From Pelargonium nanum (taxonomy: Eukaryota; Streptophyta; Magnoliopsida; Geraniales; Geraniaceae), in NCBI GenBank assembly GCA_036897485.1, contig JAYMTF010001156.1, positions 1 through 25,804 of the forward strand: a stretch of DNA of 25,804 nt. Direction: 5' to 3'. Shown here piece after piece: positions 1 to 10,276 of this stretch. Below the pieces are notes generated by a model. The model was not told the origin of the DNA. It did not search any database and saw only the letters and a program-made list of their open reading frames with translations. Every line of letters begins with the position of its first letter. The first letter of the stretch is position 1. The translations under genes were made by a program, and so were the position numbers.

Positions 1-230
1 TTGGTGGCGTGTGTGATTGTACAAGAACAGAGGGAAAACAGAGAGTGAAAATACTGAAAACAGAGTGCTCTGTTTCTTGTATTGAAAATTTGAGAGTGAG
101 TGAGTGAGGTTTGTGAGAGTGAAGGAGGGTTGGGTTTAGTATTTATAATGGGTTAAAAAAAAAAAAAGGAGGTTGCAGGAGGGTGTGGCAGTGGGTATCA
201 CCTGGGCCATCTCTGCCTCGAGAGGCCCAC
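1..230 (-). promoter_or_regulatory. Promoter and 5' leader of a minus-strand gene lying off the left edge
   Basis: Read on the minus strand, a TATAAATA box (140-147) is followed after about 30 nt by a pyrimidine-rich stretch rich in CTCACT and CTCTC, typical of plant 5' leaders; transcription would start near 110-115. Upstream of the TATA box lie TCP-type site II motifs: GTGGGCC on the minus strand (224-230) and TGGGCC on the plus strand (203-208). Positions 1-110 contain no ATG on the minus strand, so the start codon is beyond the left edge and the leader exceeds about 110 nt. Site II motifs are known in promoters of growth-related plant genes. The gene itself cannot be identified. The call rests on motif spacing, without transcript evidence. 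Confidence 0.6.
20..81 (-). repeat. Imperfect inverted repeat in the 5' leader
   Basis: The 13-nt arm at 20-32 (TACAAGAACAGAG) is the reverse complement of 68-81 apart from one extra base, with a 35-nt spacer. The 3' arm also overlaps a second dyad, AAACAGAG-TG-CTCTGTTT (58-75). In the minus-strand transcript this could fold into a stem-loop near the cap. Function is unknown. Confidence 0.5.
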
Positions 231-982
231 ATTGTATTTTTTTAATAATATTATTAATTATTGTAATTATAAAATAAATATATTTATAATATTGTAATGT
301 AGTAGGTTCCCGATACACACGTCATGGGTGTGTCTACTTAATTCAGTGAGAGAATTGAATGCAGCAAATGTAAACAGTAAAAATAAATAAATAATTGTGG
401 GGTTAAATTAAAAAAGATTTAGCAGAGTATCAAGCCAAGAGATTTTGCTTTTTTCAGTAATGCAACTGTCACGCAAAGACAGTAGTTTTAGCGTTAATTT
501 GCTGAGTCATGTGACTATTGTGTGTCTTTTTATTTGTGTTGTAATAACATGAAGCTCCAAATGAGGTGATTGAGATGTTTGTTTGTGTTGTGCAATACAA
601 TTTGGAAAACGTTACACACTTTTGGTTGCATGAAGTTGTGAAAAAAAAACACATACGTTAATTTGGATGTGATGGGTTAAAATTGAAAAAGGAGTGCTTG
701 GGATGTGACGGTACGAGTGAGATGAAATTAGCTGAGAGAAAGGTGGGACCTTGAAGAAGAGAAGAAGTGGATTTTGATGAATGGGATGGTGATGGTATGG
801 TACACACTACACACTACGATTGTAAGTATTGGTTGCCTTGAGATTTTCTTTTCCAGACTCAGTGCAGTGCGTGCATGTATATGGATGCCTCTGTTTTTAT
901 AACCCTTTTGGACGTTTTTGATTGCTCTATCTCTGACTAAATAATGCTCCACTACCTCCATAGTTCTCATATCTGGTCGACA
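231..982. other. Gene-free AT-rich stretch upstream of the left-edge gene
   Basis: This is likely the distal promoter of the left-edge minus-strand gene. It holds AT-rich runs (for example 240-300) and scattered short open frames with no recognisable domain or codon signal. I see no RNA gene here. Confidence 0.5.
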
Positions 983-1077
983 TGTTACAATGTGTTACAA
1001 CTTGGGCTTCACTACTAAACCTTGTTGGTAGGCTTTGGTTTTCACCATTATATTTTTTTCATTATGGAACTTCAACA
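983..1077 (-). repeat. TRIM 3' LTR (shortened copy)
   Basis: It begins TGTTAC and ends TTCAACA on the plus strand. It is about 35 bp shorter than its partner because of internal gaps. A second TGTTAC at 993 could be the true edge. By the primer-site orientation this is the 3' LTR of a minus-strand element. Confidence 0.65.
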
Positions 1078-1204
1078 CTCTTTAAATCGGCATTCTCCCA
1101 CTCTTCCTCACGTATAGGTATTTTTCTACCATATGTGGCCAGAGATCACAGAAGGAGGCAACATAAACGGGCTTAGACTTGAATCAAAATCAGCTCTAAT
1201 ACCA

Positions 1205-1334
1205 TGTTAAATTTCAATGTTGGGCTATATACAATGACTTGAGTTTCCACTACTAATAGGTCAACCTTATTAATAGAGTTTGACTTCCACCATTACAATT
1301 TTCGAATGTGGAACAATTAATTACCACTTCAACA
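1205..1334 (-). repeat. TRIM 5' LTR
   Basis: This 130-bp repeat has TGTTAAAT at the left and CTTCAACA at the right on the plus strand. It is flanked on its inner side by the tRNA-Met primer-site complement, with only the normal short spacing. Confidence 0.7.
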
Positions 1335-3352
1335 TAGAGACTGATGCTTCATTTTTCAAATTGCTATGGAATTGCGAGGTTCTAACCATATGTGATGGAA
1401 AATGTGCGTGGATGCGGCATTTGAAATCGCAAAAATTTTCAACGAATTTGCGACAAATATTTCCTTTTCAAAGAAATGAGGTTACATGGTTGAGAAAATG
1501 AGAATAGAATTAAGTATAAGATGGGAGCATCATAAGGTAAGTAGCACATGTTAAAGCGTATCGTGGAGTGGGCCTTTTGTTTTAGACTCGACTGTGTCTG
1601 TGTCTGTGTGCTTCCATTTTTCTAAGAAATACTTATCACTCGCCACAAAGCTAGTTTTCTGTCTCCGCCACTGCGACCACCACCCTTTACTGTGCTCTCT
1701 TTAACTTTCTCTCTACTTTTGGTCAACCATAAACATTATCAGTAGCTAATTTTAATATTAATTGATAGTCCTATATATGTTTTCAACCTATACATACTAA
1801 CTTGAGCTGTTGTTTTCAGCATTTCAGAATAATATCACAAGCATTACAGTGAAGTGGACATGTCAACCTTAAAACCTTTCATGTTTTGGGTCCAATGTGC
1901 AATGTTCAATAACATTTTACAAGTCAAGTAACAATCAATCTCTTCTGTAGTAGCTAATCTTCTGTCTAGCTCCTGCCTCTTGATCAGTACACTGATTAAT
2001 GATCTCACACAAAAGAACAGCTTTGATGCATGTACATGTACAAAACCAGACAACAATTTACAACACATAACAACATTGTTTCTTAAATTTATAGTCACTT
2101 GCATGCAATACCCAGTTGCACGTAGTTAGCAAACAAGTGAAATCTGAAATGGAGTAAGCATCAAGTTTCACGACTAGCTATAGTCCGGATAGAATGTATC
2201 GGTACAAAGATCCTACATAACATAATCTTCTGATATATATATGATTTCATTTCACATTTAGTTGGTTTAAAAAATGATCAAAATCTTGGAAAGGTTACGT
2301 ACATTTGAATAAATTGTAAGGTATCTTCCTACAAATCCCATTTATGCTTCTCCAAGAACAAACCAGATTATTTTTCAGGCCAAAATCTTTTATAAACAAA
2401 CAGTTTAGTAAATTTTCTGGACATTACTTCACTTGCACTCATATTTTGACACTGCACTTAACTGTGTTTTTATTCTTTAATTACTACAAAATCATTCTCA
2501 TATCATTAGGCAATGTTTTCTTGGACTACCTTCCATGAACTTTGACATAGGAAACTCCAAAAACAATATGTTTATCAGTAATGTCTCTTTTCTTGCATCA
2601 TATCAATCATAAGCCGCATAGAGAATCTGCTTTTTTTGCAATTAGTTTACGAAACAGAGCTTGAAATTAAGGAGCAGCTCCCCCAAATTATGCCATGCTA
2701 ATGGGATCTTCTTCCTCAGAAAATTAATTTTTGTCATATTAGATTCTGAGGTATTTTTGTTTGGCTAGTTGGTTTACCAGTCAAAGTTAAATAAACAAAT
2801 ATATTAGCACCTAGGATCATGGGGTGGTTAACCATTTGTCTTATTCAAGCTTAATCAAGTTTTGTATCTAATTACCAATAATTTGTCCTTTCTCGGTCGT
2901 GCTCTTTTTGTTTCTAATTTAAAAGTTCAGCGCCACTAATTAGTAATTAACAACTTAACTTACAATCCTATTGTTATAATATGGTCACACATCACTGCTG
3001 CTTTTGAAAACTTTGCGCCGAACACCTTTTACAAAACTACTAATCATCGTTTGATCGATGATTGTTTATGTTTATAACGTCCGTATTCTTTCGGCTACAT
3101 TCCCATTTTATGTCAAAACTATGATTATACATATCAAATGCGTAATATTTTTTGTTAATATGATACATGCATGAACTTGCAGTGATCAAAATAAACTTTT
3201 GGATGTATACATAGCATAGACCAGTGCCTAGATACTCGTTTAATTTAGTTACTTACAATTAGTAAACATTATTATATTCGTACATGATGGTCCTCATCTG
3301 GTCAACTTTAAAATGCATTTGTTGATGGTAATTTGCAAGTGGGATGAGAATA
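1335..3352. other. Gene-free stretch with one microsatellite
   Basis: No open frame here has a recognisable domain. A (CTGTGT)3 microsatellite lies at 1592-1609, inside a pyrimidine-rich tract (1650-1720). The minus-strand open frame around 1844-2104 has no known motif, and its ATG context gives no support. The remainder is AT-rich intergenic DNA. Confidence 0.45.
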
Positions 3353-3370
3353 TCACATGGTTCCATGTGA
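3353..3370. repeat. CACATG/CATGTG dyad, copy 1
   Basis: TCACATGG-TT-CCATGTGA is a dyad with 8-bp arms and a 2-bp centre, containing two facing E-box cores (CACATG and CATGTG). It is preceded by AGAATA, as is the second copy at 4380-4397. CACATG/CATGTG cores are known binding sites for MYC-type bHLH factors, and CATGTG for some NAC factors. That they act as such here is inference. Confidence 0.5.
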
Positions 3371-4379
3371 GACGTTAATGTACAAACTAGCGGCGATTTG
3401 TAGCAGAGGGAATCATATAAAGCTCACGGAAATATTAAAACCCTGCAAAAATTAACTCAGTCAAAGCTTGTGTATATGTGGAAGACGTATACTCATATAT
3501 ATATATAGAATATGAACATAATTTCTTGATTTTCATATTGACTGGAAATTAAAACGTGATGTGGATCAGCAAGAAACCATATATTACATATTGCAACAGT
3601 CTTGGCAGTGCAGGACAGGAACATGAATATATTAGAAAATATTCAATATTATGTTGAATATAATGGAAAATAATTATATGGCAAGTTTGAGGTAATTAAT
3701 TAACACATAAACATAAATGAGTTACATTTGTTCCAATTGAGTGTACCAATTTGGTTTATGTATTTATACATGAACATAGGTTCTGGTTAGTAGAATTTGG
3801 ACCAAAAGAATCTATGAAATATACACACATTTGTTTTATTATAGTTAATTTTGAGGCTCTTTTACATTTGGTATATGTTAGTCGTAGACAAGATTATGGG
3901 AAGAGTGATGAGAGGAGATTATCTTGCTTGCTTTAAGCATTGTATTATAAAAACAAGTCAACAACATATCGGAAATTACCAATAAAGCAATCTTAATTAT
4001 TGATTTACTGATTTGTATATTGAAATGCACTCTTAATTGGCTTTTTTGTTGCAGCCACTCTCTATAAGCATGCCTATGTTCATGGATTGGGGAACACTAT
4101 ACTTTTTTTATTTTGTGATTATTTAATTTACCAAACAATCAACAAAATATATATACATATGGATATTTAGCGGTCAAACGAATCCTTAATTAAGCACGTA
4201 ACGTTTCATTTTAGGTGAAATTGAACCATGTTATGTACGTGATATATATTAGAGCCGCGAGCTTGATACTAATTTTTTGTTAATTGCCATAACTGCACAT
4301 GAATTGCAATGAGCAGAGAATAATGATTTTATTCCCACATTTGGTCAAATTTGGGCACTTGTTTAAGATAAAAAGAATA
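3371..4379. other. Gene-free AT-rich stretch
   Basis: Only short, featureless open frames occur here. Local palindromic AT sequence (for example around 3628-3665, GAATAT/ATATTC) is the only structure noted. Confidence 0.4.
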
Positions 4380-4397
4380 TCACATGCTTCCATGTGA
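4380..4397. repeat. CACATG/CATGTG dyad, copy 2
   Basis: TCACATGC-TT-CCATGTGA has 7-bp perfect arms. It matches copy 1 at 17 of 18 bases and shares the AGAATA 5' flank and a TGGTCAA motif some 40-50 bp upstream, so the two copies look like relics of a longer duplicated segment or parallel regulatory sites. Confidence 0.5.
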
Positions 4398-7300
4398 TGC
4401 ATATTCAAAATTCTTCAAAGTTCAACCATGGCGTACCCGTGAACGTCATAGAGTTTGCAAACAAACAAAAAAGACTGCATATAATCAATTTCAGAGATAT
4501 CAAAATATCAAATATACTAATTTTGAAGCTATATTAATTTTATTTGAAATTCTATACTGAGTCATGATATATACTTCAATTCTGGATATTAGAAGAACGT
4601 AACTACTTCATAATAATTTTGGGTGATTAATTTGATATTCAATATATAAACTAATCAAGAACATAAATGAAATGGAGCAACCAGAAATGATATATGTGGG
4701 AATATTTGATAAAATATGATATTTTAATTTCTTGTTGTTGTTGTTGTTTGTGTATGAATCTTATCAATGATTATGATGATGATTAGAGGGGATTTTGTGT
4801 CCATCCGGCAGACTATAATCCACAAAATCATGGATTTGTCACAAAAACAATAAACCTGTTTTCAGGATATACAGTTAAATATAAGGGAGATTGTAAGTTT
4901 AAGCAACTAAAGATCAATTCCCAACAAATATAATAATACTCCAATTATAACAAAAACACGAGCAAATATTGGTGAACATGTGATGCATGCAAGCAGACAA
5001 TTTTTGTTTTCTACAAATTGGCTTAATGCTGCGGGAGAAAAAAAAATATATTATTTGATTTTATTTTTGAAAGAATATATTATTTGAAAATTAAGTTCCA
5101 ATTAATATATTATTTCATATTTCTCGAAATACATTCGCAAATTTGAATCTGGGCTATGGAGCCCAAGATGAAAGAAGATAATAATTGAGCTCCAGTTGAT
5201 TTCACATTGGGCCTTTATGGTCTGTCCAGATGGGTTTCGAATAAGATTTTGACAATCAACATTGTGACATATGTAGACTACCATGCCATATAAAATTTAC
5301 GGTCCAAGTGGTCATCACTATAAACTCAATTGTAATATCTGGTGCGACTATGGATTTAAATGCCAATTTAGTTTGAAGAGATATAAATATTTGATGAGTT
5401 CGGTTAAATTCGGGTCAACAAGATATTGGAAATTAAAAGCATTATAGTGAAAATCTTGTGGGAGTGTTGAATTTCTTCTCGATCGTGAGAATACTAATCT
5501 ATATTATTGTGAAATAGGTGTGTGTATCTAAGTTTTAGATAGAATTTGAGAGCTCAAAGTGTGCAAATGACACAAATGAATGTGAATAAAAAAAAGAATT
5601 TATACCTCATTCCTTGAGAGATTAATACTCACAAAGTTCAGATGCGGGGGCGATGTGTTCCAGTTGTGATTGGTTGAAGAGAATTGTAAGTGGAATTTGA
5701 TGATGTCACGTGTATGTCATGAATCATGATGTTATCATGAGCTCAAAAGGTAATTTTGCAAACCATATGATGATGTAAAAATAATGTCATCATGATGTGG
5801 TGTTGGGGCATGTCAGGCCCAAAGCCTTCACGAGTACTTATCCACGGATGTTTAGGAGGTTACCAATTGGGCGTGTCACGCCAAGAAAGGTTCAAAGGTT
5901 CAGACGTGCCGAAATTCAAAAGCTCAGGCAGTCAAATGTCTCAATACTTGACTTTACTCGTGGTGGTGCGTGATATTGGAGGCCTTAGGCGCGCATATGG
6001 GGTTGTATGTGAACGAGGGTTTGTCTTAAAAGCCTAAGAATCTCATGCGTAGGGTTAGATGTCTCTTGACATGTGTACAAAACATTGAGACCATATGAGA
6101 GGGTTCGGATACATTTGAGGAAAATGCATTTGATATTATAAAATAAAATGTGTAAGATAGAAAATGAAGAAATTCTAATATCTTGATGAGTTCATGACAA
6201 AATGTACTTTTTGTATATCTTTTATTAGAGATTACCTAGAATATCTTTGGTTTATTTTTTCCGCAACATTGATGTGTATTACAATAACTTTTAACTATTT
6301 ACAAGTGTAAAACTCATCTACGTTAATTTGTACACTAGTACTAAAAATATATATGTTTTGTTTATTTAAATCGATAAATTTAAATATATTATAACATTGA
6401 AATATCTTTTTTACGTGAGCCGAATATTTATATCAAATATACCAAATAATGAGAAAATATATGTAAATAGAATACTATATTGATTTACTGTCCCAACTCA
6501 TTTATGAACAGCTAGAACGTGCTCAAAACCTCTAATGAGATTTCAGAGACTGTGTTTTCCATAAAAATGGAAAGACATAATTGGGTTGCTAATTTTCACA
6601 AGATAAAAAAATACCTAAAAGTACAAATATATATGATTGAGTTGTAGATATTTTCCTACATAATTAGAACTACATTAGTTTTGAATTCTTATACTATTAA
6701 TTTGCAGAAATGCAACTTATTATTTTATTTTATTTCGTTTTGAATGCATATTGCTCATGCCTTCTTTCTCAATATTAGATAAAATATGCCAAATCAACAT
6801 TTATCCGACTCTAAAGTCTACATATATCAATTAATAAACACAATCCAACAAATGCAATTTGTAATAAATTAAGTGAAAATACATAAGCTGGCCTTATTCA
6901 GAAATGCATCCTTCATTATTTAAGAGCCAAAGAGCTAGAGTTTACAAAACAAAAAGAACAACCATGAATGCATGTTCAAGAGCCATAGCAGTAATTTACA
7001 TGACCTTTAACTGCTTTTTCCTGAAGCATTTAAGATCAAATGGAGACTCTTTTTCTTGCCAACAAAGCTCCATTAAAATTACCATACTAAACTCAAGTCT
7101 CTGCCTGCCATACCATGCACTTACTCAAGATCACACTCCAATGTAAATCCACTAACAAATACATATATTTAGTACTCAGAAAGTGCCTTTTACTGGTTGC
7201 ACTTCTCACAGTTCTGGAACAGATTAAGCAAAAGCTATAATGTAAGAATTTTTTTAGAAGCAAATGTAACTCAATAGAGGCTAATTAGCTGCACATCCTT

Positions 7301-8229
7301 TACACTTTGTGAAACAGCAAAACATGCCCTATTATTTATTAATAATGGAACATATATGCTAGTATATATCAAGAACATGATCTGTGTATCAAACCATTTC
7401 ACCTGACAAAATAAAGAGATTTCTTGGACATATATTCATATTATGTGGATTCATAACATAAAACAACCCATATGAAGAAGGGTTCCAAGAAAATTGTTAA
7501 GAGAGATAATAAAGACAAATGAGAAGTGAAGCAAATATAAATATGTAGAACAAATTAAAGATCTTTCCTCAATACTTGCAGTCCTAGAAGTATTAATAGC
7601 CAACAAAAGTATTGATAGCTTTGCATAAATCAGAAATCCAATGTTTCAAACAAGATTTCGAAAAGAAAATCGATAATATATATTCATATAACCTAGAAAA
7701 AAGTGCAGTAACTTACACACACTCATCATCATGTACAAAAATTATTTGGGAAAATTAAAGCTGGCCACGGATCTAAAATCAGGAGGGCCAAAAAGATAGA
7801 AGATCGTCAAGATCTAGAGAGATCTCAAGATCAGAAGCTCTATGTTGTCCATGAAATAAATGCTAGCTAGCTACCTTAATGATTCAAAACTGTCCATATG
7901 AAAAAGAGGAACAACCCAAGTACAGACACAAACTGAGCCCAGGTGGTCTGATCACCAGTTCTGAACAAAGGTCAGGAGAGAGAGAAAAAACCCACTACAA
8001 GACTAAATCCATCATAACTGAAACTTAAACTCCACATAACACACAGAGAAACAGAGTCAAAAACCAGCTGCAAGCTATTTGGAGGTTAGTTTAGTGACAA
8101 AAAAAACCCTAACCCATATAATAAGAACACTTGTTCTGATCTAGAATCTAGGGTTTTGCAAAATAATCAAAATGAAGTTCAGTTTTTGTACCTTCAATGG
8201 CTCAACATCAGCTGTGGAGGGGTCAAATT
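4398..8229. other. Gene-free intergenic stretch left of MIR172
   Basis: A (TTG)6 microsatellite lies at 4732-4749, and AATATATTATTT recurs three times at about 5045-5115. The segment from about 5640 to 6060 is richer in G+C than its surroundings and holds an 81-codon plus-strand frame (5792-6037) without any recognised domain; it may be a decayed mobile element. From 7780 to 8150, GATC-rich near-palindromes, GCTAGCTAGC and an AAACCCTAA telo-box (8104-8112) occur; this part lies downstream of the miRNA and may be transcribed with it. Confidence 0.4.
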
Positions 8230-8244
8230 AGCCATTTATTGCCG

Positions 8245-8265
8245 CTGCAGCATCATCAAGATTCT
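8245..8265 (-). ncRNA. MIR172: Mature miR172 (3' arm)
   Basis: This 21-nt guide strand reads 5' to 3' from 8265 down to 8245. It lies on the 3' arm, as in all known MIR172 precursors. The only difference from the commonest family member is the last base (G for T), which is not expected to alter target choice. Confidence 0.9.
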
Positions 8266-8322
8266 CATATCTCACAGGAAGCCATTGGAGTGGAAGACCA
8301 CAACCTTAGGAAACAAAAGTTA

Positions 8323-8343
8323 TGTGAATCTTGATGATGCTCC
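8323..8343 (-). ncRNA. MIR172: miR172* passenger strand (5' arm)
   Basis: The limits are inferred from pairing with the mature strand and 2-nt 3' overhangs. The 3' end AAGATTCACA is conserved in miR172 passenger strands of many plants. Confidence 0.8.
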
Positions 8344-8734
8344 ATCCGCAAACAGTGACTGTTTTCATGTATGTTGTGTTACAGATCCTTATCATCATCC
8401 CATGCAAAAGATGATGAAAACAGAAAGAGTAAAGGGAAATAGAGCAAGTGGTAGTGTAATCCAAAACCCTAACAGGCACATACACAACCAACCCTAAAAA
8501 TCCATCCATCCTCTCCGTAAAGGTAAAGCTAATAAAAAGGCAAAGAGAAGACTATAATATATATTATAAAAAGCTTCAAACAAAAGTTGAAACCTTTGAA
8601 ATAAACAAGACCCACTTGGTAGCTCTTAGAATAAAGGCACAGACATGTACATGTGTTGGCTTAGAGATAGAGCCAAACACAAGACAACAAGAATAGAAAA
8701 AAGAAAAGAAAGGGCAGAGAGAAGAGAGAAAGAG

Positions 8735-8777
8735 AAGGTATTGTGAGGATTGAGAGAGTGAAGGCTATAAATATATA
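8735..8777 (-). promoter_or_regulatory. MIR172: Putative MIR172 TATA box and start region
   Basis: On the minus strand TATATATTTATA (8766-8777) is followed at about 30 nt by a CT-rich tract (CTCTCTTTCTCTTC and similar, about 8700-8745), the usual layout of a plant TSS and leader. It would place the primary transcript start about 400 nt before the hairpin. Two GTAC cores (8818-8821, 8917-8920) lie upstream; SPL factors, known activators of MIR172b in Arabidopsis, bind this core, but the motif is short and expected by chance. Confidence 0.45.
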
Positions 8778-9639
8778 GTAGTAGAAGTTATGAAGAATTG
8801 GTATTTGGTTTTGGTTGGTACTGTAAAGCCATATTTTTTTTATTTGATCACCAAACCATAAAGCCAATTACTAAGGAAAGAGAGAGACCCACAACAGTTA
8901 CACATCGTAATCGGAGGTACCAAAATTACCAAAATCTTTAATACATTCTGAGGCAAGCCCTTTACCGCAGAAAGATGGAGAATAATAAGGGTCTGAGAAA
9001 GGAAAGTGAAAACTTAGCGCAAGAACCAGATCCAGACCCAGTAATGGTGGTGTTTAGGTTTAAAGTGTGTATATGTTGCGTCCACCACACACAATATATT
9101 AAAGGTAGCTGTAGCTATAAACTGCTAAGCCTTTGAATTTGACAGGCCCCACTGCATTCCCTACCACCGCCATATATCAATGGCCTATTTTTGGTCTCGC
9201 GGTCAGCCTCAACTGCTTCCTTGTTACCGTCTCTTTTTTGCCATTTTGGGTCCTCTATTTTGAGCTTTTACCACAGTTGGGTTTTGCAAATTATTGGCTT
9301 TTTACAGCTCTGTTTTGAGTTCTGGTGTCATGTCTAATCCATGTTCCTTAACCATCTCTCCTTCATTTACCATTTTACCGAGCGAAGTTGGCGATATAAC
9401 AGTGAGCATTAGCCACTCATCATTTCATTTTACACACATGTTAGGTTATGGAGCCTAATGGAAGGAGAAAAGAGCTTTGAACTCATGTCACTCCAACAAA
9501 TTGTTTAGGGTTTAAAGAAGGCAAGTGAACGATCTTGTTAATGGAAAGAGTGTTCGGACAGCTTGAACGGACAACTAAACGGATGGGCATGCGTTCATGG
9601 TGAACGAACGTTCAAATTAGTAGAGGAAATTCAAATCAC
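8778..9639. other. Upstream region of MIR172
   Basis: This is probably the MIR172 promoter and distal regulatory DNA. It contains no coding signal; the 61-codon frame at 9133-9318 is hydrophobic and unlike any known family. Other AT-rich TATA-like blocks occur near 9095-9105. Confidence 0.4.
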
Positions 9640-9745
9640 TACACATTATATTTATGGAATGATAGTTCAATCAAAGCATTCACAATAACATATACACATT
9701 ATATTTATGGAATGATAGTTCAATCAAAGCATTCACAATAACATA
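9640..9745. repeat. Perfect 53-bp tandem duplication
   Basis: Positions 9640-9692 and 9693-9745 are identical over 53 bp. Perfect identity implies a recent duplication or assembly/slippage error. The unit contains no recognised motif. Confidence 0.95.
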
Positions 9746-10276
9746 GCACATACTCCGTGCATAGAATTCTTGTACTGAAAAGAACTGATGCTACATGAAA
9801 AATTGGAAGTTGAAAAAGTCAATGGATTAAAAAACCTTGAGCGTCATGTTAGACTTTTTTTTTCAACAATCAAACTAGGTTAACCACAATATAACTCTGA
9901 AAATCTCGAAGACCTCCGAAGCCTCACCCGATGTCTCTATTGAATGTCTCAATGTACCCCACAAATCTGCTCACGAAACGCGACCCCAAAATTGCTCTAG
10001 AAGTGCGCGCTCCTAGAGCTCATTCCCACCACAAAACTCGCCTCATGATCAAGAGAGTTAAACCCACAAACACCATCCCTCATTATCAAGCAACGCTCGG
10101 TCGTGACTGACTTAGGTTGTCGGGCCCTCTTCAATAGCAGCCAAATTGATATATAGAGGTTGATTTATTCTTGGTCGCGACCAAAGCAACAATTTTTCAC
10201 TCGTGATTCACTCGGATTCATCAAGGTCTCCCCTTCTAATGTCATTCTCTACTCTCCGAAAGACTCTAAATGGAAG
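9746..10276. other. Gene-free stretch including a GC-richer island
   Basis: Positions 9890-10270 are GC-richer than the flanks and carry CGCG-containing words, a 7-bp-arm hairpin (GCTCTAG 9994-10000 with CTAGAGC 10013-10019), and a perfect palindrome at 10171-10184. Stop codons interrupt all frames. A decayed transposon or gene fragment is possible but unidentified. Confidence 0.4.
10171..10184. repeat. Perfect 14-bp palindrome TTGGTCGCGACCAA
   Basis: This exact self-complementary sequence lies in an otherwise unassigned GC-richer island. It could be a dimeric protein-binding site or part of a decayed repeat. There is no further evidence. Confidence 0.6.

Larger units (their letters stand above)
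983..1334 (-). mobile_element. TRIM (terminal-repeat retrotransposon in miniature)
   Basis: Two direct repeats with TGTT...AACA ends flank a 127-bp interior: 983-1077 (95 bp) and 1205-1334 (130 bp). They share alignable blocks: ACTTGGGCTT/ACTTGAGTTT, CACTACTAA, ACCTTRTTRRTAG, TTCCACCATTA-like, ATGTGGAAC-like and TTCAACA. Directly abutting the inner end of the 1205 repeat, the minus strand reads TGGTATTAGAGCT (1192-1204), one change from the TGGTATCAGAGC primer-binding site for initiator tRNA-Met. This orients the element on the minus strand. No coding capacity exists, and its size matches TRIMs. The repeats have diverged strongly and no target duplication is visible, so it is an old, inactive copy. 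Confidence 0.75.
8230..8360 (-). ncRNA. MIR172: MIR172 precursor hairpin
   Basis: On the minus strand the 3' arm begins with AGAATCTTGATGATGCTGCA, the canonical miR172 sequence, and ends in G where many family members have T. The 5' arm carries GGAGCATCATCAAGATTCAC, a typical miR172 passenger strand. Counting pairs (coordinates summing to 8590), the 21-nt duplex has mismatches only at miRNA positions 1 and 18, with 2-nt 3' overhangs. Below it is an imperfect stem of about 15 bp ending near 8230/8360, as plant DCL1 substrates require; the terminal region spans about 55 nt. miR172 represses AP2/TOE-type transcription factors and so controls flowering time, phase change and floral organ identity. 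The plus-strand open frame across this site (8156-8497) is a by-product. Confidence 0.93.

Noticed and set aside
728..970. 80-codon minus-strand open frame
   Set aside because: No recognised domain, and it lies in AT-rich promoter-distal DNA next to a TRIM.
8156..8497. 113-codon plus-strand open frame
   Set aside because: It runs across the MIR172 hairpin in antisense; the RNA structure explains the conservation and the peptide has no domain.
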